A DNA stretch of 64,000 nucleotides from Chitinophagaceae bacterium. Its GTDB lineage: Bacteria; Bacteroidota; Bacteroidia; Chitinophagales; Chitinophagaceae. The position numbers were made by a program, and so were the translations under genes. The DNA is taken from NCBI GenBank assembly GCA_947459295.1, contig CANHCY010000001.1, positions 62,001 through 126,000 of the forward strand, written 5' to 3'. Shown one piece after another: positions 38,871 to 49,201 of this stretch. Below the pieces are notes generated by a model. The model had not been told where the DNA came from. It did not search any database and saw only the letters and a program-made list of their open reading frames with translations. Numbering within the stretch: position 1 is the stretch's first letter; every line of letters starts with the position of its first letter.

Positions 38871-40073
38871 ATGTCTACATTTCACGCATCGTATAAAGCG
38901 CCACTAACTGCCGCATCTAAAAATGCATGCAAACTTTTTCGCGCAACAATCGCGGCAATAGCAATCATCGCATTAACTTCTATTAGCACAACAGTAATCG
39001 CTCAAGCCGATTCTATAAACATTGTGTCTACGGCGGTTCCGTTTTTGCGTATTTCTCCAGATGCGCGCGCAGGTGGTATGGGTGATGTAGCTATTGCAAC
39101 TTCTCCAGACGCCAACGCTTCTTTTTGGAATATTTCAAAAGTTAATTTTGCAAAAAAGCGCGGCGCCATTGCTGTTAACTACACGCCTTGGTTAAAAGAT
39201 TTAGGTTTAACGGATGTGTATTTAGCAACCGTTGCGGGGTATCGTCAACTCGATGATGTGCAGGCCGTTACCGGATCACTTCGTTTTTTTAGTTTAGGAA
39301 ATATTCAGTTAACAGATTATTCTGGTAATTTATTAAACTCGGTAAAACCTTCAGAATTCGCTGTAGACCTAGGTTACACGCGTATGCTGAATGATAAAAT
39401 GAGTGTGGGTGTGGCGCTTAGATATATTAATTCACGCCTTGTTGTGGGCGATGTTGGAACCGGTGTTTTATACAAAGCAGGTAACGCTGTTTCTGCGGAT
39501 GTTTCTGTATTTCATGATGCTACTGATGAAGGCGAAGGTTTACGCTGGGGTGTAGTGCTTTCAAATTTGGGAACAAAAATTGGGTACACCAACGATGCAA
39601 AAAATAAAGATTTTATACCTGCAAACTTTGGCGCAGGGGTTTCTTATACCAAAGATTTAGACGGAAGTAATAAAATTACATTTGCCCTCGACATTAATAA
39701 ATTACTCGTACCTGCGGCGCCTACTGCAACGGGTGTTTACAGCGTAGATTCTGCCAATTTATCGGAATACCGCACAGGTGGCGTAGTGGCTAGCTGGTTA
39801 AAATCTTTTAATGATGGAACGGGTGTTGGAAAATCTATGCAAGTATCTGGTGGATTAGAGTATGCATATAACGAACAGTTTTTTGTTCGCGCTGGATATT
39901 TTTATGAAAACAGAAACCGCGGTAATAGAAAATACGCAACAGTAGGAGCGGGCTTTAAGCTCGATTTTATGGATATTAATTTATCGTATCTGATTCCTGC
40001 TGGAGCAGGCATTACGCGTAATCCATTATCCAATACCATGCGCCTGGGCGTTGCCTTTAAACTTGGTGAATAA
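38871..40073 (+). CDS. porV: Type IX secretion system outer membrane protein PorV (LptO)
   Basis: '[71 protein letters not shown]'. Confidence 0.95.
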   Translation: MSTFHASYKAPLTAASKNACKLFRATIAAIAIIALTSISTTVIAQADSINIVSTAVPFLRISPDARAGGMGDVAIATSPDANASFWNISKVNFAKKRGAIAVNYTPWLKDLGLTDVYLATVAGYRQLDDVQAVTGSLRFFSLGNIQLTDYSGNLLNSVKPSEFAVDLGYTRMLNDKMSVGVALRYINSRLVVGDVGTGVLYKAGNAVSADVSVFHDATDEGEGLRWGVVLSNLGTKIGYTNDAKNKDFIPANFGAGVSYTKDLDGSNKITFALDINKLLVPAAPTATGVYSVDSANLSEYRTGGVVASWLKSFNDGTGVGKSMQVSGGLEYAYNEQFFVRAGYFYENRNRGNRKYATVGAGFKLDFMDINLSYLIPAGAGITRNPLSNTMRLGVAFKLGE

Positions 40074-40536
40074 TACAAACGGCGTGTGCTACAAGGCCTT
40101 CCTCTCTGCCAACAAAACCCATCGTTTCGGTAGTTGTAGCTTTAATAGAAACATCTTTTATGCCAATGCCTAAAATGTTTGCAATGGTTTCTTGCATGGT
40201 GGCAACATAAGGTTTAATTTTTGGCGCTTCTAAACAAAGTGACGCGTCTATGTTTCCAATCGCATAACCCTCGGCTTCAATTAATGCGCGTGTTTTAGCG
40301 AGTAAAATTTTACTGTCAATATTTTTAAACTCCATTGAGGTATCCGGAAAATGAACGCCAATATCTCCAAGGCATGCGGCGCCAAGTAGTGCATCGCAAA
40401 TAGCGTGTAATAATACATCGGCATCGGAGTGGCCTAGGGCACCTTTATGGTGAGGGATGGTAACGCCACCAATAACCAAATCTCTACCTTCTACTAGTTG
40501 GTGAAAATCAATGCCGTAGCCAATGCGTAGTTTCAT
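40057..40536 (-). CDS. ispF: 2-C-methyl-D-erythritol 2,4-cyclodiphosphate synthase
   Basis: '[51 protein letters not shown]', '[24 protein letters not shown]'. Confidence 0.97.
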   Translation of the reverse strand: MKLRIGYGIDFHQLVEGRDLVIGGVTIPHHKGALGHSDADVLLHAICDALLGAACLGDIGVHFPDTSMEFKNIDSKILLAKTRALIEAEGYAIGNIDASLCLEAPKIKPYVATMQETIANILGIGIKDVSIKATTTETMGFVGREEGLVAHAVCIIHQV

Positions 40537-40584
40537 GTATTTCAAATTGTGTTTCAAAGTTACGTTTTTATATCTTTACCGGGT

Positions 40585-41877
40585 ATGAAGCAGCAGCCTG
40601 TTATTGCCGTTATTGGACTTGGATATGTGGGACTCCCGCTGGCAGCTGCGTTTAGTGCTCAATACCGGGTTATTGGATATGATATAAATGAAGAGCGGAT
40701 AGCGCAGTTACAAAACGGCATCGACGCAACGCATGAAATTGTGCCGGAGGTTTTAAAGGCCGCGATTAACGCCACAAGTAGTAGTGTAGGTTTAACCCTC
40801 ACGCACAATCCAAACGATTTATCCGAAGCCAATATTTTTATAGTAACGGTTCCAACACCACTTACATCAGATAATTTACCTGAATTAAGTTTTTTAACCG
40901 CTGCTAGTGAAGTTGTAGGAAAACATATTAAGCCTGAGGGCATTGTGGTGTATGAATCTACGGTGTACCCAGGTTGTACCGAGGAGGTTTGTGTGCCGGT
41001 GGTGGAGGCGCATAGTGGTCTAGTTTTTAATACAAATTTTTTTGTTGGTTATTCACCAGAACGAATAAACCCAGGAGATACGCTTAGGCCACTACAATCT
41101 ATTGTAAAAGTGGTGTCCGGAAGTACGCCAGCAGTTACCGAGCAGCTTGCAAGTTTATATGGGTCCATTATTACGGCGGGTGTTTTTGCTGCCTCTAGTA
41201 TTAAAGTGGCCGAAGCTGCTAAGGCCATCGAAAATGCACAGCGCGACGTAAATATTTCATTTATGAATGAGTTAGCGTTACTGTTTGATGCATTGCAAAT
41301 TGATACACAAGAAGTGCTTGAGGCGGCGCGTACCAAATGGAATTTTTTACCCTATAGCCCTGGGCTGGTTGGCGGACACTGCATTAGTGTAGATCCGCAT
41401 TACTTGGCGTTTAAAGCAAAAGCAGTAGGGTATGAGCCGCATGTTATTTTATCAGGAAGGGCTGTTAATGAAAAAATGGGAGTGTTTGTTGCGCAAAAAA
41501 TTATTACTGCACTAGCCACAAAATTTAATGGAAATATTGCAAATAAAACCGTGCTAATTGCTGGCTTTTCATTTAAAGAAAACTGCCCCGATACCCGCAA
41601 TACTAAAGTAATTGATATTTACACAACCCTATCTGCTGCTGGGTTACAGGTAAGTGTGTTTGACCCGGTGGCAGATGCTGCAATGGTGCAAAAGTCCTTT
41701 AATTTAAAACTAACTGATCATAATAGTTTAGCAACTCATTACGACGCAATTATTTTAGCGGTCCCTCACCAGCAAATACTAGCAACCATTAATTTTGAAT
41801 CCTATAAAAATGCTGGTTCATTTATTTACGATGTAAAAGGAGTGCTCCCTAAGGCCATTGTATACGGAAGGCTTTAG
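40585..41877 (+). CDS. Nucleotide-sugar dehydrogenase (UDP-N-acetylhexosamine 6-dehydrogenase-like, WbpO/TviB type)
   Basis: 'IAVIGLGYVGLPLAAAF', 'VVYESTVYPGCTEEVCVPVVE', 'EAAKAIENAQRDVNISFMNELALLF', 'GLVGGHCISVDPHYL'. Confidence 0.93.
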   Translation: MKQQPVIAVIGLGYVGLPLAAAFSAQYRVIGYDINEERIAQLQNGIDATHEIVPEVLKAAINATSSSVGLTLTHNPNDLSEANIFIVTVPTPLTSDNLPELSFLTAASEVVGKHIKPEGIVVYESTVYPGCTEEVCVPVVEAHSGLVFNTNFFVGYSPERINPGDTLRPLQSIVKVVSGSTPAVTEQLASLYGSIITAGVFAASSIKVAEAAKAIENAQRDVNISFMNELALLFDALQIDTQEVLEAARTKWNFLPYSPGLVGGHCISVDPHYLAFKAKAVGYEPHVILSGRAVNEKMGVFVAQKIITALATKFNGNIANKTVLIAGFSFKENCPDTRNTKVIDIYTTLSAAGLQVSVFDPVADAAMVQKSFNLKLTDHNSLATHYDAIILAVPHQQILATINFESYKNAGSFIYDVKGVLPKAIVYGRL

Positions 41878-41972
41878 GAAAATCTTCAAAATCCCCGCTT
41901 GTTAAAGGTTTTGAGCCTGATTTTAAACAATGAATGATATATAATCTTAATAAGTTTTTCGCCGTTTTTTAA

Positions 41973-42002
41973 TTGACTTTCACTGAATTAGCTATATATT
42001 TG
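41973..42002 (+). promoter_or_regulatory. Bacteroidota-type promoter TTG-N19-TATATTTG for the exopolysaccharide operon
   Basis: TTG 41973-41975, TATATTTG 41995-42002, same 19-bp spacing as the murF promoter. Confidence 0.7.
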
Positions 42003-42318
42003 CAGGAGTTGAGTTGATAGCGTATGAATTACCCCCCCCCACGTCTATTAACTTACTAAAAATCAATTAGTTGCGTTTGTAAAAATTAACCTATCCCCCC
42101 TAGTTTATGTTGCTACCGTGGATGGGTATTTTATTTTTAGCACTAAACGATTAAAATAATACTTGGTCTAAGCGGCGGAAAGCTGTCAATTGGCGGCTGC
42201 TACTTGTGACTGAGAAAGGCGGAGCCCTGCGCTGGAGCCAACAAAAGCGCAACAAACACAACAAAACAACCAATTCAAACCTATTTTATCCCCCCAATTT
42301 TTTAAACCATACTTGTAC
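42003..42318 (+). promoter_or_regulatory. Long (~0.3 kb) untranslated leader with poly-C tracts
   Basis: No supported CDS; C9 at 42032-42040, TATCCCCCC at 42092-42100 and 42287-42295; small hairpin TGCGCT/AGCGCA 42228-42251. Confidence 0.5.
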
Positions 42319-44766
42319 ATGCAATTACAACAACTCATAAAAAAAGCAGGTTTCATTATTCTAACAATAATGCTAGTTGCTACTACAGCCACTGCGCAAG
42401 ATTTGTTTAAGGGTAATAATCTAGCCAACGTTAAGGTAGATCAGTTAACAGATGCAGATATTGCAAAATTAAAAACGCAGTTAACCTCTCAGGGAATTAC
42501 TATTGACCAGGCAGAGCCTATGGCTATTGCAAAAGGCATGAGTGCTGCAGAGTTTGCAAAACTTAAGGCACGTGTTGCCGGTGCAGCAACCACCACAGGA
42601 GCAAAAACAACCAAAGCTCCAGAGGCGCGCACCAACAACCCAACCGATACTGCAGACACTGAAAACTACACGCAAAAACAGCCTAAGCCATTAATCAATC
42701 CACTCATTTTTGGATCAGAACTTTATACTAGTGTTGCGCCTAGTTTTGAACCCAACATGTCACTTGCAACGCCGCTTAATTATGTGCTTGGCCCTAACGA
42801 CCAAATTGCCATTAGCGTGTATGGTGTGCAGGAATACAGTGGCGATTTACTAGTGAGTCCAGAAGGAAACATTAATGTTCCTAACGTTGGCCTGATAAGA
42901 GTTGCAGGATTAACAATAGAAGATGCAACTCAAAAAATCAAAAACACCATGGGTGCAACAGTGTATTCTTACCTCCGCAGTGGTGGAAGTAAAATATCTG
43001 TTACCCTTAGTAAAATACGCACCATTAAAGTAACCATTATTGGTGCCAACCGCCCAGCAACTTACAGGCTGTCTAGTTTAGCAACAGTCTTTAATGCACT
43101 TTATGTGAGTGGTGGTCCAACAGCGTTTGGATCTTTTAGAGAAATTGAATTACTCCGCGATAACAAACTATTTAAAAAAATAGATTTGTACCGCATGCTT
43201 TTAAATGGCGATCAATCGGATAATGTGGGTTTAAAAGATAATGATGTTATCAGAATCCCTTCATACAAAACAAGAGTTTCTATAGAAGGTCAAGTAAAAC
43301 GCCCAGGCATTTTTGAAGTTTTAGCTGGTGAAAATTTCGCTAATATTTTAGCATTTGCATCTGGCTTTACCGACACTGCGTACCAAGCAAGTGTTAAAGT
43401 ATATGCACAAACAAATAAAGAGCGTCAAATTAAAGATTTACAAGAAACGCAGTACAATAATTACCAACCTCAAATTGGTGATGTATTTGTTGTAAGTAAA
43501 TTATTAAACCGCTTTAGTAACCGCGTAAAAATTGCTGGTGCAGTATACAGGCCCGATGTATTTGAACTTACCAGTAATTTAAAAGTTGCCGACCTTATCC
43601 GTAAAGCAGATGGTTTAACCGAAGACGCTTACACCGGCCGAGCACAAATTATTCGTTTACAAGAAGACCTTACCAGATCGGTAATAAGTTTTGACGTAGC
43701 TAAAGCGCTTAACGGCGATGCTAACAATAATTTTTTATTAAACAGAGAAGATGAAGTAGTGATCACTTCTAAATTAGACCTTAGAGATTCTTTAAACGTA
43801 TACATACAAGGTGAAATACGTAAGCCTGGTTCTTTTGAATTTACACAAGGCATCACATTAAAAGATTTGATTTTACAAGCAGGTGGTTTTACCGACGCTG
43901 CATTTAAAAGTATTGAAATTGCGCGCTTAATTAAGCGCGATAGTATCGAACAAAAAGATTTTAGAGCCGCCGAAATTATTAGTACCGAGGTGGATGGTGA
44001 TATCAGCACTGCCGCTGCAAGTATTAAGCTTACCCCGTTTGATGTAATTACGGTTAAAAGAAAAGCAGGTTATACATTACCTGAATCGGTACGTATATCT
44101 GGCCAAGTGCAATACCCAGGCCCATATGCATTAAGTGCAAGAAACGAGCGCGTAAGTGCGATATTAAAGCGGGCGGGTGGTTATACTGCCGATGCATTTA
44201 TTGAGGGCGCTTATTTAGTGCACAACAAAACTGCAGAAGAAAAAAAGCGTGAAGAAGAAAATATTGAGCGCGCACAAAAAATATTAAAAGATTCTAGTGG
44301 TCTTGCACAATTAGAGGCGCAAAAAAACACTGCGTTTATTAAAGTGCCACTTAATTTAGATAAAATTTTAAGTAATCCAGGGTCTGAAGAAGACATTGTT
44401 TTAAAAGTTGGCGACGAAATTTTTATTCCTAAATACGATGGGCAAATTAAAGTAGGCGGCGCGGTATTATTAACCACGCAAGTACCTTACAGTAAAAACA
44501 ACAGTTTTGGTAATTACATAACTGCAGCGGGTGGTTACAGTGCCGATGCTATCAAGCGCAAGGCCTATATTGTATATGCCAATGGCGAAGCTGCTAGGTC
44601 TAGTAAGTTTTTATTTTTTACAACCAGACCCAAAGTAAAACCAGGGTCTGAAATTATAGTACCTAAAAAGGCTGAGGGTAAAAAGGTAAGTACTGGTGAG
44701 CTTATTGGCATTAGTAGTTCCATAGCATCACTTGCTGGTTTAATTATAGCCTTATTAAGATTATAA
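42319..44766 (+). CDS. Polysaccharide export outer membrane protein (Wza-like) with multiple SLBB domains
   Basis: 'YVLGPNDQIAISVYGVQEYSGDLLVSPEGNINVPNVGLIRVAGLTIEDA', repeated SLBB segments 'VYIQGEIRKPGSFEFTQGITLKDLILQAGGFTDAA', C-terminal TM. Confidence 0.93.
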   Translation: MQLQQLIKKAGFIILTIMLVATTATAQDLFKGNNLANVKVDQLTDADIAKLKTQLTSQGITIDQAEPMAIAKGMSAAEFAKLKARVAGAATTTGAKTTKAPEARTNNPTDTADTENYTQKQPKPLINPLIFGSELYTSVAPSFEPNMSLATPLNYVLGPNDQIAISVYGVQEYSGDLLVSPEGNINVPNVGLIRVAGLTIEDATQKIKNTMGATVYSYLRSGGSKISVTLSKIRTIKVTIIGANRPATYRLSSLATVFNALYVSGGPTAFGSFREIELLRDNKLFKKIDLYRMLLNGDQSDNVGLKDNDVIRIPSYKTRVSIEGQVKRPGIFEVLAGENFANILAFASGFTDTAYQASVKVYAQTNKERQIKDLQETQYNNYQPQIGDVFVVSKLLNRFSNRVKIAGAVYRPDVFELTSNLKVADLIRKADGLTEDAYTGRAQIIRLQEDLTRSVISFDVAKALNGDANNNFLLNREDEVVITSKLDLRDSLNVYIQGEIRKPGSFEFTQGITLKDLILQAGGFTDAAFKSIEIARLIKRDSIEQKDFRAAEIISTEVDGDISTAAASIKLTPFDVITVKRKAGYTLPESVRISGQVQYPGPYALSARNERVSAILKRAGGYTADAFIEGAYLVHNKTAEEKKREEENIERAQKILKDSSGLAQLEAQKNTAFIKVPLNLDKILSNPGSEEDIVLKVGDEIFIPKYDGQIKVGGAVLLTTQVPYSKNNSFGNYITAAGGYSADAIKRKAYIVYANGEAARSSKFLFFTTRPKVKPGSEIIVPKKAEGKKVSTGELIGISSSIASLAGLIIALLRL

Positions 44767-44776
44767 AGTATCCCCC

Positions 44777-45874
44777 ATGCAAACAAACAACAACGATATA
44801 CAAAATATAGATCAGGATGAAATTTCTTTAAAAGAACTCATCTTAAAAATAAAAGATTGGTACCGCTTTTTAGTATCTAAGTGGGTAGTGCTGGTAGTAG
44901 CTGGTATTATAGGTGGTGCCATTGGTGTGGGTTATGCTTTTATGCAAAAGCCAACCTTTACAGCTAGCTTAAGTTTTGCATTAGAAGATGAAAAATCGGG
45001 TGGTGGTGGACTCTCTGGTGCACTAGGTTTAGCGAGTAGTTTAGGAATCGATTTAGGAACCAGTGCAGGTGGTGCTTTTAGTGGGGCTAATTTAATTGAA
45101 CTCATGAAAAGCCGTAAAATAGTAGAAAAGGCTTTACTAAACCCCATTGCTGTTAATGGTAAAACTCAAAGCTTGGCTCAGTACTTTATTAATTTTAATG
45201 AGCTTAATAAAAACTGGTCAGATAAACCAACACTTAAAAACATTGCATTTGATGTAGACGCAGACCGCTCCAAATACACACTCCAACAGGATAGTATTTT
45301 AGGAAACTTGTATGCATCTATTGCAGGCGCCAACGGACTATTAAGTGTTGCGCAAAAAGATAAAAAAATATCCATTATAAGTATTGAGGTAAAAAGTACC
45401 AATGAGCTTTTTAGTAAGGCTTTTACCGAAAGCATTGCACAAGAAGTATCTAGCTATTACATAGAAATTAAAAGTAAAAAAGCTAGGCAAAACATGGAGA
45501 TACTTCAACACCAAACAGATAGTATTAGAGCCGAGCTTAATGGTGCTATCGTAGGTGTTGCCGCTGCCGCCGATAATACATTTGGGTTAAACCCCGCTAT
45601 GATGGTGCGTAAAGCACCGGGTACGCGCAGACAGGTTGATGTTCAGGCCAATACGGCTATTTTAACGCAATTAGTTACCAATTTAGAAATGGCAAAAGTG
45701 AGCCTTCGTAAAGAAACGCCCCTTATTCAGGTAATAGACAAGCCCATACTTCCACTAAAAAAAGAAGGGGTAGGTAAATTAAAGTCGTTAATAGTTGGCG
45801 GATTTTTAGCAGGATTTTTAACAGCACTCGTACTTATATTTAAAAAATTATTTGCAGGTATCTTGGCAGATTAA
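44777..45874 (+). CDS. Wzz/chain-length-determinant-family protein
   Basis: Two TM segments flanking a coiled domain; 'FLVSKWVVLVVAGIIGGAIGVGYAFMQKPTFTASLSFALE'; no kinase Walker motifs seen. Confidence 0.88.
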   Translation: MQTNNNDIQNIDQDEISLKELILKIKDWYRFLVSKWVVLVVAGIIGGAIGVGYAFMQKPTFTASLSFALEDEKSGGGGLSGALGLASSLGIDLGTSAGGAFSGANLIELMKSRKIVEKALLNPIAVNGKTQSLAQYFINFNELNKNWSDKPTLKNIAFDVDADRSKYTLQQDSILGNLYASIAGANGLLSVAQKDKKISIISIEVKSTNELFSKAFTESIAQEVSSYYIEIKSKKARQNMEILQHQTDSIRAELNGAIVGVAAAADNTFGLNPAMMVRKAPGTRRQVDVQANTAILTQLVTNLEMAKVSLRKETPLIQVIDKPILPLKKEGVGKLKSLIVGGFLAGFLTALVLIFKKLFAGILAD

Positions 45875-45910
45875 TCTTAATATTATTTAACTAATAGCGC
45901 CCCCACTATT

Positions 45911-47830
45911 ATGTTTACACGCAAAAAACAATTTATGCTTAACAAAATAAATATTGTTCCTCGCTGGATCATATTTGTTATTGACCTAGGGGTTACTACT
46001 ACCGCATTATTACTTGCTTTTATTGTAAAGCAAAATTTAACGCTGGTTGGTGTCAATTGGGAGAGCTTATTTACTACTGTTGCTATTATGCTTATTGTAA
46101 ATGCATTTGTATTTACAACCATAAAAACCTATGCTGGTATTGTGCGCTACACAGGTATGCAAGATGCGCTGCGTATTGCGGTATCGGTATTTGCGTCTAG
46201 TGTGGTACTCTATTTGATTTCAATTATTAGTAGTCCTATACAAAATGATTTAGTACTTAACAACGTAGTTATTATTGTATACGCTACCTTTAGCTTTTTA
46301 GCACTATTAACATATAGGGTAGCAATTAAATTTGGTTTTGCCTATTTGCGTTCTTATAAAATGAAACGCAAAACGGTGGTAATTTTTGGTGCTGGTGAAG
46401 CGGGTGTTGCAACTAAAAGAGTGTTAGAGCATGATGGTCAAAATCATATTAGCATTTTAGCCTTTGTGGACGATGACCGTAAAAAAACAAAAAAGGCACT
46501 GGATGGCGCACGCATTATAAGTTTTAATGACCTTGCTGCTTTAGCCGCAGAGGAACCTATCGATGAACTTATTATTGCATCTTTTACCATTACTGCAAAA
46601 CGCAAAAATGAATTAGTTGACTTTTGTTTAAACCACGATATTAAAGTACTAGTGGTTCCTGCATACAGCAACTGGACCGAGGGTAGTTTTTCTAGCCGTC
46701 AATTACGTTCAATAAATATTGAGGAGTTATTGGAGCGCGACCCAATCCATATTAATAACAATCAAATACGCGCTCAAATAAAAGGTAAGCGTGTGCTTGT
46801 TACTGGTGCTGCCGGGTCTATTGGATCCGAAATTGTGCGCCAATTAATGCACTATAGCCCCGAGCTAATTGTATTATGTGATCAGGCCGAAACACCTTTA
46901 CATACGCTGGAGCTTGAGTTACAAGAAACTGGTAAATCCGTTAATTGTATTTCATATTTAGCTAGTATAACCAACGAGGCACGCATGCGCCAGTTGTTTA
47001 CCAGTTTTAAACCACACTATGTGTATCATGCTGCTGCTTATAAGCATGTGCCTATGATGGAGCTTTGCCCTACCGAGGCGGTGCGTAACAATGTATTAGG
47101 CACGCAACTTATTGCAAATTTGGCTAACGAATATGGTGTAGAGCGTTTTGTAATGGTTAGCACCGATAAGGCCGTTAACCCTACCAATGTTATGGGTGCC
47201 AGTAAACGCCTTGCTGAAATTTATGTGCAAGGGCTTAGTAAACACAACACCAACACAAAATATATTACTACTCGTTTTGGTAATGTACTTGGGTCTAATG
47301 GATCTGTAATTAATAGGTTTAAGCAACAAATAGAAAAGGGTGGGCCTATTACGGTAACGCACCCTAATATTACGCGTTACTTTATGACCATACCAGAAGC
47401 ATGCCAACTAGTATTAGAGGCAGGTAGTATGGGTAATGGTGGTGAAATATTTGTGTTTGATATGGGGCAACCAGTAGCTATTGCCGACCTTGCTAAAAAA
47501 ATGATTCGCCTATACGGTCTTATCCCTAATATTGATATTGATATTGTGTATAGTGGACTACGCCCTGGTGAAAAGCTTTATGAAGAGCTTTTAAACGATG
47601 GGGAAAACACAGGCAATACCTACCACGATAAAATTATGATTGCTAAAGTGCGTGAGGTTGAGTTTGTAGAGGTATCTAAACATTTTAATGAACTTGTTAC
47701 ACTTGTAAGTTCTGAAGAAAGTGATATGTACTTAGTTGCTAAAATGAAGGAAATGGTGCCAGAGTTTGTAAGTAACAACAGTGTATTTGAGAAGCTTGAT
47801 ATGGGTGGTAAAGTGGTTGGAATGGATTAG
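45911..47830 (+). CDS. Membrane-bound nucleotide-sugar 4,6-dehydratase (CapD/WbpM/PglF-like)
   Basis: N-terminal TM helices, 'VTGAAGSIGSEIVRQLMHYSPELIVLCDQAETPLHTLELEL', 'HAAAYKHVPMMELCPTEAVRNNVLGTQ', 'VSTDKAVNPTNVMGASKRLAE' (Met in place of SDR Tyr). Confidence 0.94.
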   Translation: MFTRKKQFMLNKINIVPRWIIFVIDLGVTTTALLLAFIVKQNLTLVGVNWESLFTTVAIMLIVNAFVFTTIKTYAGIVRYTGMQDALRIAVSVFASSVVLYLISIISSPIQNDLVLNNVVIIVYATFSFLALLTYRVAIKFGFAYLRSYKMKRKTVVIFGAGEAGVATKRVLEHDGQNHISILAFVDDDRKKTKKALDGARIISFNDLAALAAEEPIDELIIASFTITAKRKNELVDFCLNHDIKVLVVPAYSNWTEGSFSSRQLRSINIEELLERDPIHINNNQIRAQIKGKRVLVTGAAGSIGSEIVRQLMHYSPELIVLCDQAETPLHTLELELQETGKSVNCISYLASITNEARMRQLFTSFKPHYVYHAAAYKHVPMMELCPTEAVRNNVLGTQLIANLANEYGVERFVMVSTDKAVNPTNVMGASKRLAEIYVQGLSKHNTNTKYITTRFGNVLGSNGSVINRFKQQIEKGGPITVTHPNITRYFMTIPEACQLVLEAGSMGNGGEIFVFDMGQPVAIADLAKKMIRLYGLIPNIDIDIVYSGLRPGEKLYEELLNDGENTGNTYHDKIMIAKVREVEFVEVSKHFNELVTLVSSEESDMYLVAKMKEMVPEFVSNNSVFEKLDMGGKVVGMD

Positions 47831-48111
47831 TGTGGTCCACACTAATATTGAGTATTTGTAGATAGTCATAAATCATTAATAAGCTGAAAATCAATCACTT
47901 TATATGTTCGATTTTTTGTTTATAGGTAACACAAAAAGGTTGAAAAATAGGTTGAATGTGCGCAGTTTTGTGCGTTATTTTATCGAAAAACAATTGAGTA
48001 ATTTTTTCAAGCAAACCACATTCAAATTCAACTATTTAAAATTTAAACCAAACCAACCAATTGCTTTGAGTTTATTTTTTTCGAAAAAATAATATTAATT
48101 CAATTTTTGTT

Positions 48112-49194
48112 ATGATAAATGTAACCAAACCATTTCTTCCTCCAATTCAAGAATATTTAGAGTATATCTCTGGCATTTATAAAAGAACATGGTTGACTAA
48201 TAATGGGCCATTAGTTAATGAATTGGAAATTCAATTAAGGAATTATTTAGGGACACCTCATCTCCTTTTTTTAACAAACGGCACTGTCGCCCTACAATTA
48301 GCTATTAAAGCACTAGATTTAAAAGGAGAAATTGTCACAACCCCATTTAGTTATGTTGCGACGACCAGCAGTATCGTGTGGGAAGGTTGTAAGCCCGTTT
48401 TTGCTGATGTGGATCCACTAACTATGAATATCTCTCCAGAAAGTATTGAAAGAGCTATCACTTCTGATACTTCTGCAATTCTCACAACTCATGTTTATGG
48501 AAATCCATGTGAAATCGATGCAATAGATGTAATAGCAAAAAAACATAATCTTAAAGTTATATACGATGCAGCTCACTGTTTTGGCACAACTTATAAAGGG
48601 AAAAGCGTTTTTCAGTATGGTGATATAAGCACTACAAGTTTTCACGCTACAAAACTATTTCATACAATAGAAGGAGGTGCCGTATTCTGTAATTCGCCCG
48701 AAATTTTAAAAAAAATAGCATACATGCGAAATTTCGGACACGATACACCAGAATCTTTTACTGAATTAGGTATAAATGGTAAAAATTCAGAGGTGCATGC
48801 TGCAATGGGCCTATGCAATTTAAAATACGCAGATGAAATACTTGCAAAAAGAAAAACATTGTCTGATCGTTATGATTTTGCTCTTAAATGCTTGAAACAT
48901 ACAAAACCAACAATAAATCAAAGCGCGAAATTCAATTATGCTTATTATCCTGTGATTTTACAAAACGAAGAAATTGTTGAAAGGATTATTTATAACCTAA
49001 ATGATAACCAGATTTTCCCAAGAAGATATTTTTATCCATCTCTTAATACTTGCTTGCCATATTTAGAAAAATCTGTAATGCCAAACTCTGAAACATTAAG
49101 TAAAAAAGTAATTACTTTACCTTTATATCACGATTTAAGTTTTGAAGAAATAGATTTTATATCACGTATTATTTTACGAACTCAGAACAATTAA
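48112..49194 (+). CDS. DegT/DnrJ/EryC1-family PLP-dependent sugar aminotransferase
   Basis: 'TWLTNNGPLVNELEIQL', 'TTPFSYVATTSSIVWEGCKPVFADVDP', PLP-Lys 'SFHATKLFHTIEGGAVF'. Confidence 0.93.
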   Translation: MINVTKPFLPPIQEYLEYISGIYKRTWLTNNGPLVNELEIQLRNYLGTPHLLFLTNGTVALQLAIKALDLKGEIVTTPFSYVATTSSIVWEGCKPVFADVDPLTMNISPESIERAITSDTSAILTTHVYGNPCEIDAIDVIAKKHNLKVIYDAAHCFGTTYKGKSVFQYGDISTTSFHATKLFHTIEGGAVFCNSPEILKKIAYMRNFGHDTPESFTELGINGKNSEVHAAMGLCNLKYADEILAKRKTLSDRYDFALKCLKHTKPTINQSAKFNYAYYPVILQNEEIVERIIYNLNDNQIFPRRYFYPSLNTCLPYLEKSVMPNSETLSKKVITLPLYHDLSFEEIDFISRIILRTQNN

Positions 49195-49201
49195 TTTCTA
49201 T

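Noticed and set aside
47904-48092. 62-aa ORF in the gap between the 4,6-dehydratase and DegT genes
   Set aside because: Low-complexity Phe/Lys/Asn-rich translation in AT-rich spacer, no recognisable family; could be a remnant but unsupported.
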